Below, piece after piece: positions 1-6,578 of a stretch of 12,552 nucleotides of DNA. Position 1 is the first letter of the stretch. The number at the start of each line of letters is the position of its first letter. The notes below the pieces were generated by a model. The model did no database searches. It had not been told where the DNA came from and was given only the letters and a program-made list of their open reading frames with translations. The position numbers and the translations under genes were made by a program. Source of the DNA: Verrucomicrobiia bacterium (GTDB taxonomy: Bacteria; Verrucomicrobiota; Verrucomicrobiia; Limisphaerales; JAUIHU01); assembly GCA_030432175.1 (NCBI GenBank), contig JAUIHU010000050.1, positions 1 through 12,552 on the forward strand. The letters run 5' to 3'.

Positions 1-190
1 GCTGATCCTGATCGGCGAAATAGTCCTCCACCACGAAATCTTCAATCTCAATTCCAGCCGGCAATGACTGACCCCAAGCGGGAGTAATCCATCCGGTCCA
101 CGCCGCCAGAACTATTCCCATCAGGAACGTTGGGACTCGTATGGCGCAATGAAAGCGGGCAGGAGATATGAATAATAAATCGTGTTTCAT
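1..190 (-). CDS. Secreted protein, N-terminal fragment (signal peptide)
   Basis: This is the 5' part of a minus-strand gene that runs off the left edge; 63 codons are visible. The ATG lies at 190-188. The product has a long, basic n-region (about residues 1-18, with K2, R12 and R18), a hydrophobic stretch at about 20-37 (FLMGIVLAAW and following) and a likely signal-peptidase site near AWGQ-S at 40-44. The mature N-terminus begins SLPAGIEIEDFVVEDYF, which is acidic. An LPAG start is seen in several secreted PQQ- or sugar-dehydrogenase-like proteins, but too little is visible to assign a family. No Shine-Dalgarno sequence precedes the start; a hairpin abuts it instead. The gene lies 153 bp downstream of the GCS2 gene on the same strand, so read-through from that operon is possible but not shown. 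The export call is fairly secure; the function is unknown. Confidence 0.7.
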   Translation of the reverse strand, partial: MKHDLLFISPARFHCAIRVPTFLMGIVLAAWTGWITPAWGQSLPAGIEIEDFVVEDYFADQDQ

Positions 191-221
191 CCGTACATCA
201 GATTGGTCAATCAAAGTACGG
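191..221 (-). promoter_or_regulatory. Nested inverted repeat abutting a start codon
   Basis: The arms CCGTAC (191-196) and GTACGG (216-221) are perfectly complementary. Inside them GATTG (201-205) faces CAATC (208-212). Read on the minus strand this would form a two-part hairpin whose last base is immediately next to the ATG at 190. It could be an operator (dyad symmetry) or a 5'-UTR structure that controls access to the start codon of the secreted protein. The sequence is directly visible; the role is inferred. Confidence 0.4.
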
Positions 222-301
222 ACCATGTTAATCACGGACAAAAGGAACTCCAAGCCCAATCCAACGCACTCTGCCCAGTCTCAAACACTAAAACCATCAT
301 A

Positions 302-342
302 ACCCATTGCATAAGCATTTGAGGCATTGGGGGCATATGGGT
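302..342 (-). terminator. Possible weak terminator after the GCS2 gene
   Basis: ACCCATTGC (302-310) can pair with GCA-T-ATGGGT (333-342), giving nine base pairs with a single bulged T and a 22-nt loop. The structure begins right after the GCS2 stop codon (344-346, minus strand). The minus-strand sequence that follows has only short T runs (TTATGATGGTTTTAG), not a proper U tract, so intrinsic termination would be weak. Apart from this and the hairpin at 191-221, nothing else was seen between 191 and 343. Confidence 0.3.
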
Positions 343-343
343 A

Positions 344-1426
344 TTAGAGCAGACTCACCCGTGATCGAAGCCAGACTTCCAGTTCTGACCACGCAACCTT
401 TCCAGGATGTTCCCATCCAATGGCAGCGGCTGCGGTTTCAGAGATTTTCCAAACAGATTCCTTTCCTTTCCGAATGGCTTCCAATAACCACGATTCGAGT
501 TCATCAATCGAAACTTGCTGCTGCGCTGTATAAGTTCCCAACGCTTCGCGCATCAATGCTTCAATGACGTTGATAAAGAATCTTAAAATCGCGATGTCCT
601 CCTGCGGCCTGGATTGAATGTCCATGACCCGGATCTCTATCGTTCCCCGGTCAAAACGAGCAATAGCCCCACGCGCATTCAACCACTCTTCCTGAAGTAT
701 TCCTTTCGGATCAAACGGCGCAATATCCCTGTACATCGGTTCCAGGATTTTTTTCTGATAATCTTCCGGAGTAAAAACCGCTTCAGGAATCACTCGACCT
801 GTCACCGATGGTATCTTGCGACAGTTGTAGCGATAAAATTCCAGACGGTTATCCGCAATCCCGTTCCGTTTCGATTCAACAATCGGGGAGTTCGCCGCCA
901 TCGCAACGATCCAGGGCAACACAATGCGCACCGCCGCGTGGAGGCGTCCGAATTCTTCTTCATTTTCAAAGGGAAGGTTCAAGTGAACACTTTGTAGATT
1001 TGACCAACCATGTCCGCGACAATCAAACACGCGGTGGAAGGCTTCATAAATCTCCATGTCGTCATGAGTCCACAGTCGTGTTTCTGTCATCGGGTTCATG
1101 GTCGGGTGCATCGCGCCGGCCATCAATTTGGCTCCCCAACGCTTCAGCCAACGATTGGCCTCAACCACCTCAGCCGCAAACCCTTCAGCCAGCCCGTCCA
1201 GTGTTGTGACCGGTTCAGCGGTTTTGAATTCCAGGACATGCAAAGCGAGTTCATTGGACCACGCAAATGCGCCACGTCGCACTTCATTTACATAATCTTT
1301 AGATCCAGCTACTGCGCGCAACAACTCATCACATATAGGGGCCACTTTGGAAGTGGTCGCGTCGACAATCATGTACTCCAGCTCGACGCCAAATTTCTTA
1401 AATCCACCCCACTGTTTAAAGTCCAT
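344..1426 (-). CDS. GCS2-family carboxylate-amine ligase (glutamate-cysteine ligase-like)
   Basis: This 360-residue protein has the fold signature of the GCS2/YbdK branch of glutamate-cysteine ligases, which use ATP to join a carboxylate (often glutamate gamma-carboxyl) to an amine. Visible motifs are GVELEYMIVD (13-22, metal/ATP-site acidic residues), HVLEFKT (63-69), HPTMNP (107-112), SVHLNLPF (146-153), ANSPI (179-182) and EIRVMDIQ (264-271). The length is close to the usual ~370. The ATG at 1426 is preferred over one 16 codons upstream because GGGAGG sits about 9 nt before it and because it overlaps the upstream stop as TGATG, which suggests translational coupling with the ATP-grasp gene. 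It is the last gene of a three-gene operon with an ATP-grasp ligase and a C39-like peptidase. It is therefore more likely to act in a dedicated peptide-making or tagging pathway than in glutathione synthesis. The substrate is unknown. Confidence 0.88.
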   Translation of the reverse strand: MDFKQWGGFKKFGVELEYMIVDATTSKVAPICDELLRAVAGSKDYVNEVRRGAFAWSNELALHVLEFKTAEPVTTLDGLAEGFAAEVVEANRWLKRWGAKLMAGAMHPTMNPMTETRLWTHDDMEIYEAFHRVFDCRGHGWSNLQSVHLNLPFENEEEFGRLHAAVRIVLPWIVAMAANSPIVESKRNGIADNRLEFYRYNCRKIPSVTGRVIPEAVFTPEDYQKKILEPMYRDIAPFDPKGILQEEWLNARGAIARFDRGTIEIRVMDIQSRPQEDIAILRFFINVIEALMREALGTYTAQQQVSIDELESWLLEAIRKGKESVWKISETAAAAIGWEHPGKVAWSELEVWLRSRVSLL

Positions 1427-2901
1427 CAAAGCAGCCTCCCTTCCTTGCGTTGTTGAACGCGCTTCATAAAACATGCCATCACTCGTCGGTACAAACCCTC
1501 TCGCAGTATCTGGTCTTCAATGCCATCATCAATGCTGGGGTTATCGTTCACTTCGATTAAATAGGGCGTTCCCTGTTTTTCTTTTAAATCAACTCCGTAC
1601 AGTCCCTTGCCAATCAGTTCACAAGCTTTCAAAGCTGCGCGGACCACCGCTCGCGGCGCCAGTTCCACAGGCAGTGTTTCGCTTTTCCCACAACCTTGAG
1701 TAGCTCCATCTCCGACTTTGTAAATCTGCCAGTGTTTCCGGGCCATGTAATAGCGACAGGCGTATAATGGTTCACCATCCAGCGCTCCAATACGCCAGTC
1801 AAAGTCAGTGGGCAGAAATTCCTGCGCAACGACCAGATCCGATTTGCCCAGCAAGCGGCTCGCCATTTCTCGATATTCTGCAATGTCTTCCACTTTCACC
1901 ACTCCCAGAGAAAAGGAACTGTCCGGTTGTTTCAAAATCATCGGAAAGCCAAGCTCTTCTGGAACCGATTCGATATTGTCTTTGTGGAGCAATACTGTGC
2001 GAGGGATCCGGATCTTGTTCCGCTCCATCAACTCAGCGAGATAAACCTTATTGGTGCAGCGCAGGATGGACAGAGGATCATCCATGACCACCAAACCTTC
2101 TGCTTCCGCCTTCCGCGCAAAACGGTAGGTGAAGTGGTTGACGGAAGTCGTGCATCGGATGAACAATGCATCGAACTCGGCAATGCGACCGAAGTCTTCG
2201 CGGGTGATGAACTCCACTTCAAACCCAACCTGCTCACCAGCACGCTCAAATCGCTGCAACGCTTTCTGGGTCGAAGGCGGATTCTTTTCAGTTGGATCAA
2301 TCAGGATCGCCATGGAGTATCGCGCTGCTTTCTTTTTAGGCGCCAGCGGTTTACGTCCGCTGAAATACTCTTTAGCCGCCTGCGGAACAAATTCGCGATG
2401 GTTTTCAGGAATGTCACCAGCAGCCATCGGTGCGACACTGGTCATGGTCCACACGCTATCCGTGGGTGACCGACGAAATTCAGCTCGCAACAAAGGCGCT
2501 GGAAATTGATTATATAGCTGACGACTCAAACGGTCATAGCGCTTGGCCAGATTTTTTCCGAAATAAACACTCAGGATAAATTGATCCGAATGCAGCGAGC
2601 TGAGACTTTTCTGACAAATGTCTTCCAGTTCGTCAGCTGCGCCGCGAATGATGGTCGGGTTTTTCAGATCCTGAATCGTTGACAAACTCGGCAACGGTTT
2701 ATGACCGCGCGCTTCCGCCAGCAACGACACATAGTATCCAGCGGACTGATATTTGTAGGAGCGGCAAAGGTTGTAAACCCGGGTTGCCTTCATGGAAGAG
2801 TACCGAGGCTGGGTCAGGTAATCACGAGCGGAAACCACTTCAGCTCCGGGAATGTCAAACGGCCACTGTTGTGGCTTATTGACGACGATCAATGTATTCA
2901 T
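1426..2901 (-). CDS. RimK-like ATP-grasp ligase with N-terminal RLAN domain
   Basis: This 491-residue cytosolic protein has two parts. Residues 1 to about 150 resemble the RLAN domain, an alpha+beta region of unknown function found almost only in front of RimK-like ligases. Residues about 195-475 are an ATP-grasp ligase. Its hallmarks are MILKQPDSSFSLGVVKV (321-337, nucleotide-binding lysine and small-residue loop), AQEFLPTDFDWRIG (359-372), and YLIEVNDNPSID (447-458, whose E450 and N452/N454 should bind Mg2+). RimK relatives activate a carboxylate as acyl-phosphate and couple it to an amine, adding amino acids to peptides or proteins. The start ATG lies 12 nt after the peptidase stop codon; no clear Shine-Dalgarno site is visible, so it may depend on coupling. 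Its stop overlaps the GCS2 start. RLAN proteins are known from gene neighbourhoods to travel with GCS2 ligases and peptidases. The actual substrate is not known. Confidence 0.9.
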   Translation of the reverse strand: MNTLIVVNKPQQWPFDIPGAEVVSARDYLTQPRYSSMKATRVYNLCRSYKYQSAGYYVSLLAEARGHKPLPSLSTIQDLKNPTIIRGAADELEDICQKSLSSLHSDQFILSVYFGKNLAKRYDRLSRQLYNQFPAPLLRAEFRRSPTDSVWTMTSVAPMAAGDIPENHREFVPQAAKEYFSGRKPLAPKKKAARYSMAILIDPTEKNPPSTQKALQRFERAGEQVGFEVEFITREDFGRIAEFDALFIRCTTSVNHFTYRFARKAEAEGLVVMDDPLSILRCTNKVYLAELMERNKIRIPRTVLLHKDNIESVPEELGFPMILKQPDSSFSLGVVKVEDIAEYREMASRLLGKSDLVVAQEFLPTDFDWRIGALDGEPLYACRYYMARKHWQIYKVGDGATQGCGKSETLPVELAPRAVVRAALKACELIGKGLYGVDLKEKQGTPYLIEVNDNPSIDDGIEDQILREGLYRRVMACFMKRVQQRKEGRLL

Positions 2902-2913
2902 TCAGGGTTCGCG

Positions 2914-3678
2914 TCAGGAACGCGGATTATCTTGGGACAAACCGGAAATTCTGTATGGCTCGATAACCAACAGGTTCGCGTCGTAGGTCAACGCGCCAAT
3001 AAGCGTGGAGCTGATTAATCGATCCGGTTTCACCAGGTAATGATGGTCTTCGGTAAATGGATTGGAAGATTCCGGATCGGCCAGAACAAACTCATGCGTT
3101 TCGGGATTTTCCCCACACAACACCACAAAGTGCCCAACCGGTTCGCCGCGAACGTCGTCCTCTTTGCAGTTGGACGGAATCTCCCGAACCGACCGGTATA
3201 GGTAGGTTGCGCTCAGCGCCATGATTACCGGTTTTCCTTTGTGCAAAAAGTTACTTAAGAGTTGCGCAGACAAATCTCGAAACTCCAGACGCCCACCCAA
3301 CTCCAGATATTCAAGAAAAGCCTGAATCGCCAGACGCAGCTTCTTCGAGCGTTTGACTTCCCCCTGCCGAATCAGTTTTTTCTTCATCAACTCTGGGGGC
3401 AGGTCAAACCAGGTTGGATCAAACACGTTCACGTTGTATGGGATCAACGTGACACGATAACCCCGTTGCAACGCGTGGATTCCTAAATTGACACCGAGAG
3501 ATCCCCCATCATCCAGGGCAGGAATTTCTTCAACCACCTGAGTCAAAGGGACCGGGTCGCCATAGTATTGGTAAATCGCGTGGAGGCATGTCGGACCACA
3601 AGTCGTGTCGTCCGGTTGTGGCAGCATGGCCAGTTGAATGCGGGACTTGAAAGACGTATTCAATTTTTCCCGTATCAA
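2914..3678 (-). CDS. C39-like cysteine peptidase (papain-like fold)
   Basis: This 254-residue protein carries the C39-type catalytic set. PQPDDTTCGPTCLHAIY supplies the oxyanion glutamine Q21 and nucleophile C27; GHFVVL supplies H183; LADPES supplies D201. C39 enzymes usually cleave after double-glycine leaders while fused to ABC exporters. Here there are no membrane segments, no ATPase and no exporter nearby, so an intracellular processing or de-tagging role is more likely. About 150 residues separate C27 and H183. The start is a TTG at 3678 with AGG about 9 nt upstream and an in-frame stop four codons upstream; an ATG at 3627 would leave only three residues before Q21 and lacks a ribosome site. 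It is the first gene of the operon with the RLAN ATP-grasp and GCS2 ligases. In some bacteria related C39 domains next to RLAN ligases are fused to a GNAT domain (from memory); no GNAT region is present here. Confidence 0.85.
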   Translation of the reverse strand: MIREKLNTSFKSRIQLAMLPQPDDTTCGPTCLHAIYQYYGDPVPLTQVVEEIPALDDGGSLGVNLGIHALQRGYRVTLIPYNVNVFDPTWFDLPPELMKKKLIRQGEVKRSKKLRLAIQAFLEYLELGGRLEFRDLSAQLLSNFLHKGKPVIMALSATYLYRSVREIPSNCKEDDVRGEPVGHFVVLCGENPETHEFVLADPESSNPFTEDHHYLVKPDRLISSTLIGALTYDANLLVIEPYRISGLSQDNPRS

Positions 3679-3761
3679 ACGGTTTTACCTGAAATAATCA
3701 AGTGAATCTTTTCAAAAAAATCAGGCTTGGCCCTTCGACCCGTTCAAGGGATAGTTAAGAG
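3679..3761. promoter_or_regulatory. Divergent intergenic region (peptidase operon / hprK)
   Basis: These 83 bp must hold the upstream control signals of both the leftward peptidase-ligase operon and the rightward hprK-DUF721 pair. No convincing sigma70 -35/-10 pair could be picked on either strand. A short inverted repeat, CCCTT (3731-3735) and AAGGG (3746-3750), lies just upstream of hprK; its right arm is also the best Shine-Dalgarno candidate for hprK, 11 nt before the GTG. An A7 run lies just before it at about 3715-3721. Confidence 0.4.
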
Positions 3762-4733
3762 GTGAGCGCGGATTCCTTCATCAACCCAAATCAAGTCACG
3801 GTCCAGGATTTTGTGGACGCCTATAAGCATGAGGGAGAGATCCAGGTGATTGCCGGATCTGAAGCCGGGATGCGTCGCCGGATCCGTGAGCCAACCGTCA
3901 ATCGACCGGGCCTGGCTCTGGCAGGTTTTACCCAATATTTTGCCTGTAAACGCGTGCAGGTTTTGGGTAAGGCAGAAGCGGCATTTCTGAGATCGCTGAA
4001 TGAAGAGGAACGGTTGGAGCGTTTTCGGGCAATTTTTGGATCGCCTTTTCGTGTTCCTTGTCTGGTGATTTGCAGAAACATCCGACCTCACAAGGCGCTG
4101 TTGCAGGCTGCCAATGAACTGGGCACCCCTATTCTGAAAAGCCCGCTGATCACCCGAAACTTTATCCGCAAAGCCAACCTGGCTTTGGAAAACCTGTTTG
4201 CTCCCAAAGGCAGTTGCATGGGGAGCATGGTTGATATTCTCGGAATCGGCGTGCTGGTACGCGGAGAGAGCGGGATCGGTAAGAGTGAGTGTGTGCTGGA
4301 CCTGATTGAGCGTGGTTACAGTCTGGTGTCGGATGACATCACCAAGGTGCGACTGGTCGATGGACATGATGTGGTTGGTTATTCGAATCCCGTGACTCAA
4401 GACCACATGGAAGTCCGAGGGATCGGCATCATTAACGTCGCGGCCATGTTCGGGGTAAAGTGTATCCGCAAGGAAAAACGCGTTGACCTTGTTGTCTCTT
4501 TGCAACGCTGGGATAAAGTGAAAGACGTGGACCGTTTGGGCATCGACGAAACATTTACAAAGATTTTGGACACTCAAATTCCGCTGATCACGATACCGGT
4601 TCGGGAAGGACGCGACATTTCAAGACTGGTGGAAGTCGCGGCATTGCATACGAAACTGAAGATGATGGGACACCACTCTGGCAAAGAATTCAATCAGCGT
4701 TTAATCGACAACATCGCTAATGGAGTCCAGTAA
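3762..4733 (+). CDS. hprK: HPr kinase/phosphorylase (HprK), catalytic His replaced
   Basis: HprK phosphorylates, and dephosphorylates, HPr on a serine to link PTS state with carbon regulation. This 323-residue protein has the normal two-domain layout: an N-terminal domain (about 1-140) and a C-terminal P-loop kinase domain. Visible motifs are Walker A GESGIGKS (168-175), VSDDI with D191/D192, the family signature EVRGIGIINV (217-226) and DVDRLG with R258. These align with D178 and R245 of the Lactobacillus casei enzyme. The histidine corresponding to H140, 15 residues before Walker A in a HG-V-x-V-D context, is M153 here (SCMGSMVDILGIGVL). The kinase or phosphorylase chemistry may therefore differ. 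The start is GTG at 3762, with AAGGG 11 nt upstream. A DUF721 gene follows 20 bp downstream. No ptsH gene is in the window, so the partner protein is unseen. Confidence 0.92.
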   Translation: MSADSFINPNQVTVQDFVDAYKHEGEIQVIAGSEAGMRRRIREPTVNRPGLALAGFTQYFACKRVQVLGKAEAAFLRSLNEEERLERFRAIFGSPFRVPCLVICRNIRPHKALLQAANELGTPILKSPLITRNFIRKANLALENLFAPKGSCMGSMVDILGIGVLVRGESGIGKSECVLDLIERGYSLVSDDITKVRLVDGHDVVGYSNPVTQDHMEVRGIGIINVAAMFGVKCIRKEKRVDLVVSLQRWDKVKDVDRLGIDETFTKILDTQIPLITIPVREGRDISRLVEVAALHTKLKMMGHHSGKEFNQRLIDNIANGVQ

Positions 4734-4753
4734 AAACCGGAGAGACGCTGACC

Positions 4754-5164
4754 ATGGGACAAAAGTACACTGGTAATTATAAGAAGAGAAAGATTCAGGA
4801 AGCTTCAAGGAACCGGGTTCTGGCGCAATGGCGTCGTCAGGATTTGCGGGATGCGGAAGAGCAATACCGTCCAACAGAGAAATCGGCAGAAACGGTTTTT
4901 ACACAGCTGTTGAAATCCATTCGTCTCGATCAACGCAGATCTGAAGGGGAAATCATTTCCGCGTGGAACAAGCTGGTCTCCCCTTCCATCACAGAACATG
5001 CTCAACCGGTAGAACTGCGAAGGAAAACTCTGGTCGTTGAAGTTGACAGCCCGGTTTGGATGGATGAAATCAAACGGTTCCACAGTCGGGAAATTCTTCA
5101 AAAACTCCAAACCAGCTTTGGCAAAGCGAGGATTGCCAACTTGATGTTCCGCATCAGCGGTTAA
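4754..5164 (+). CDS. DUF721 / DciA-family protein
   Basis: This 136-residue basic protein has a DUF721 (DciA-like) domain over roughly residues 45-135, preceded by a lysine/arginine-rich N-terminal tail (GNYKKRKIQEASRNR). Diagnostic features are the helix ending in IISAWNKLVSPSITEHAQP (67-85) and the strand-turn pattern TLVVEVDSPVWMDEIKRF (92-109), with the conserved tryptophans. DciA is the replicative-helicase (DnaB) operator that replaces DnaC in most bacteria, so a role in helicase loading is the family-based guess. The ATG has a good GGAGAG site 9 nt upstream and sits 20 bp after hprK, so the two are probably co-transcribed. No membrane segment or signal peptide is present. The family call is firm; direct equivalence to DciA is moderately likely. 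Confidence 0.8.
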   Translation: MGQKYTGNYKKRKIQEASRNRVLAQWRRQDLRDAEEQYRPTEKSAETVFTQLLKSIRLDQRRSEGEIISAWNKLVSPSITEHAQPVELRRKTLVVEVDSPVWMDEIKRFHSREILQKLQTSFGKARIANLMFRISG

Positions 5165-5258
5165 TATCCAAACACTGGTCCGACTAACTCATCTATATTC
5201 AAAGCAAATTGATTTAACTGGTTACATTGAGCCAACAGCTTATTCATTTCAGATTCTC

Positions 5259-5657
5259 ATGGCAATAACACAAGAACCTTTATGGCGGTCTTTTTTATGG
5301 GTGGCTCTGGGTGGCGGGCTTGGAAGCATGGGACGTTTCGCAGTCTCCATCCTGATGGGAAAGTGGGTTCCTGGATTTCCACTGGGAACATTAGTGGTGA
5401 ATATTCTGGGTTCTTTCGGAATCGCTTATCTCAGCTACCGATCCGGAGCCGACGGCAAAGAATGGGCGCTAAACCCGGTTTGGCGACATCTGGCGCTGGT
5501 CGGTTTTTTCGGTGGATTCACCACCTTTTCAAGTTTCAGTCTGCAGACGATTGAATTGATTCAAAAAGACCGCCTCCCAGCCGCTGCACTCAACATTACC
5601 CTGTCACTGGTCTGTTGCCTGCTGGGAGCCTGGGCAGGTATTCAAACGGCTCGATGA
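5259..5657 (+). CDS. crcB: Fluoride ion channel CrcB/FluC
   Basis: This 132-residue inner-membrane protein has four predicted transmembrane helices at about 10-32, 40-62, 74-97 and 107-128, the normal size and topology for FluC. FluC works as an antiparallel dual-topology dimer and lets fluoride leave the cytoplasm. Family motifs are GGGLGSMGRF (18-27, conserved R26), GTLVVNILGSF (43-53, conserved N48) and GFFGGFTTFSSFS (82-94), which carries the phenylalanines and threonines of the fluoride path. The start is ATG at 5259; no Shine-Dalgarno site is visible. The 94-bp gap upstream contains nothing matching the crcB fluoride riboswitch and no clear terminator for the DUF721 gene. The TatD-family gene follows after about 55 bp, so the two could share a transcript. 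Confidence 0.95.
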   Translation: MAITQEPLWRSFLWVALGGGLGSMGRFAVSILMGKWVPGFPLGTLVVNILGSFGIAYLSYRSGADGKEWALNPVWRHLALVGFFGGFTTFSSFSLQTIELIQKDRLPAAALNITLSLVCCLLGAWAGIQTAR

Positions 5658-5712
5658 TTTTTTCAACACCACCACAAAACCAAATTTTAAAAGTACAAAT
5701 TAATTGCAAAAC

Positions 5713-6528
5713 ATGCCGAGATTTTACGACACGCACGCACACCTGGATTTTCCAAATTTTAAAAACGATCTGGACTCCATCATCCAACGCGCCTCGGCCA
5801 ATGGCATAGAAAGGATCATTACCATTGGCGTCGATCAGGAAAGCAGCGGGTCAGCGCTTCAACTGGCTGAGAAATATCCCTCTGTTTACGCCGCAGTCGG
5901 CTGGCATCCCTGTTATGTCATGGATGCTCCCGAAGATGTGCGGGATGATTTGAGAAAACTGGCTCAACATCCGAAAGTCGTGGCGCTGGGTGAAACCGGT
6001 ATTGATCAACATCATCTTCCCAGTGAAAAGGAGGGAATGACAGAACAGGACGACGCCGTTTATTTGGAAAAACAAAAATCCATTTTCCAACAACATCTGG
6101 AAGTCGCCAGCGAGTTGAAACTGAACTGCGTGATCCATCAACGAGACGCTTTTGATATCACAATAAATTTGCTTCAAGCTTTTTCTAAAGACGTTCGTGG
6201 TGTTTTCCATTGCTTTGTAGGAACTCCCGATCAGCAGAAAATAATTCAGCAAATGGGATCCATGGTCAGCTTCACCGGCATTGTCACTTTCAAGAACGCG
6301 ATAGAAGTCCGTGAAGCGTTGCAAGCAACTCCAATGGATCAATGGATGCTGGAAACAGATTGCCCTTATCTGGCTCCAGTCCCCTACCGAGGCAAACGTT
6401 GTGAACCGGCTTATGTTCTGAACATGGCCCAGTATCTGGCAGAGTTTCTGGACGTTTCTATTGAAGAAATCGCAGAAGCCACATGCGCTAATGCAGAGCG
6501 CTTCTTTCAATTCGATCGTCAGATTTAA
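5713..6528 (+). CDS. TatD-family metal-dependent hydrolase (DNase-like)
   Basis: This 271-residue cytosolic TIM-barrel amidohydrolase has the complete two-metal site of TatD enzymes: DTHAHLD gives H8 and H10, ALGETGID gives E94, CVIHQRDAF gives H142, VFHCF gives H166, and LETDCPYLAPVPYRGKR gives D216. Members include E. coli TatD and YcfH and show 3'-5' exonuclease or DNase activity and, in some cases, D-aminoacyl or deacylase roles. The length is typical (about 260-270). There is a slightly long segment after E94 (HHLPSEKEGMTEQDDAV). The ATG at 5713 is chosen; a TTG three codons upstream (5704) would add only MQN, and neither start has a clear Shine-Dalgarno site. It lies downstream of crcB on the same strand and converges on the SulP gene with 50 bp between stop codons. 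Confidence 0.93.
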   Translation: MPRFYDTHAHLDFPNFKNDLDSIIQRASANGIERIITIGVDQESSGSALQLAEKYPSVYAAVGWHPCYVMDAPEDVRDDLRKLAQHPKVVALGETGIDQHHLPSEKEGMTEQDDAVYLEKQKSIFQQHLEVASELKLNCVIHQRDAFDITINLLQAFSKDVRGVFHCFVGTPDQQKIIQQMGSMVSFTGIVTFKNAIEVREALQATPMDQWMLETDCPYLAPVPYRGKRCEPAYVLNMAQYLAEFLDVSIEEIAEATCANAERFFQFDRQI

Positions 6529-6553
6529 AAAAGCAGCAAGATAGTAAGCTACT
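6527..6553 (-). terminator. Probable intrinsic terminator of the SulP gene
   Basis: Read on the minus strand, AGTAGC (6553-6548) pairs with GCTGCT (6537-6532), including one G-T wobble, around a 10-nt loop, and is followed by a run of T (6531-6527). It starts about 25 nt after the SulP stop codon. Its U tract overlaps the last codon of the TatD gene on the other strand. The stem is short, so efficiency may be modest. No matching plus-strand U tract is seen for TatD. Confidence 0.5.
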
Positions 6554-6578
6554 AGTCGCCTCAGGGCAGGGTCGTCTA

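Noticed and set aside
1427..1474. GCS2 start 16 codons upstream (MFYEARSTTQGREAAL)
   Set aside because: It would overlap the ATP-grasp gene by 49 nt and has no ribosome site, whereas the ATG at 1426 has GGGAGG at good spacing and a TGATG overlap.
3679..3761. Small precursor-peptide gene for the peptidase-ligase operon
   Set aside because: I looked in this gap and in 191-343 for a short frame with a ribosome site or a GG-type leader and found none; any peptide substrate must be encoded elsewhere or be a non-ribosomal metabolite.
3744..4577. A 277-codon open frame on the minus strand opposite hprK
   Set aside because: It lies antisense to a gene with full HprK motifs, has no recognisable domain and reads like reverse-complement shadow (His-, Gln- and Thr-rich). 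The plus strand is clearly the coding one.
5165..5258. Fluoride riboswitch upstream of crcB
   Set aside because: The conserved crcB-motif elements (such as the GGCGATGG start and the matching CTGAT-type end) are not found in the 94-bp leader.
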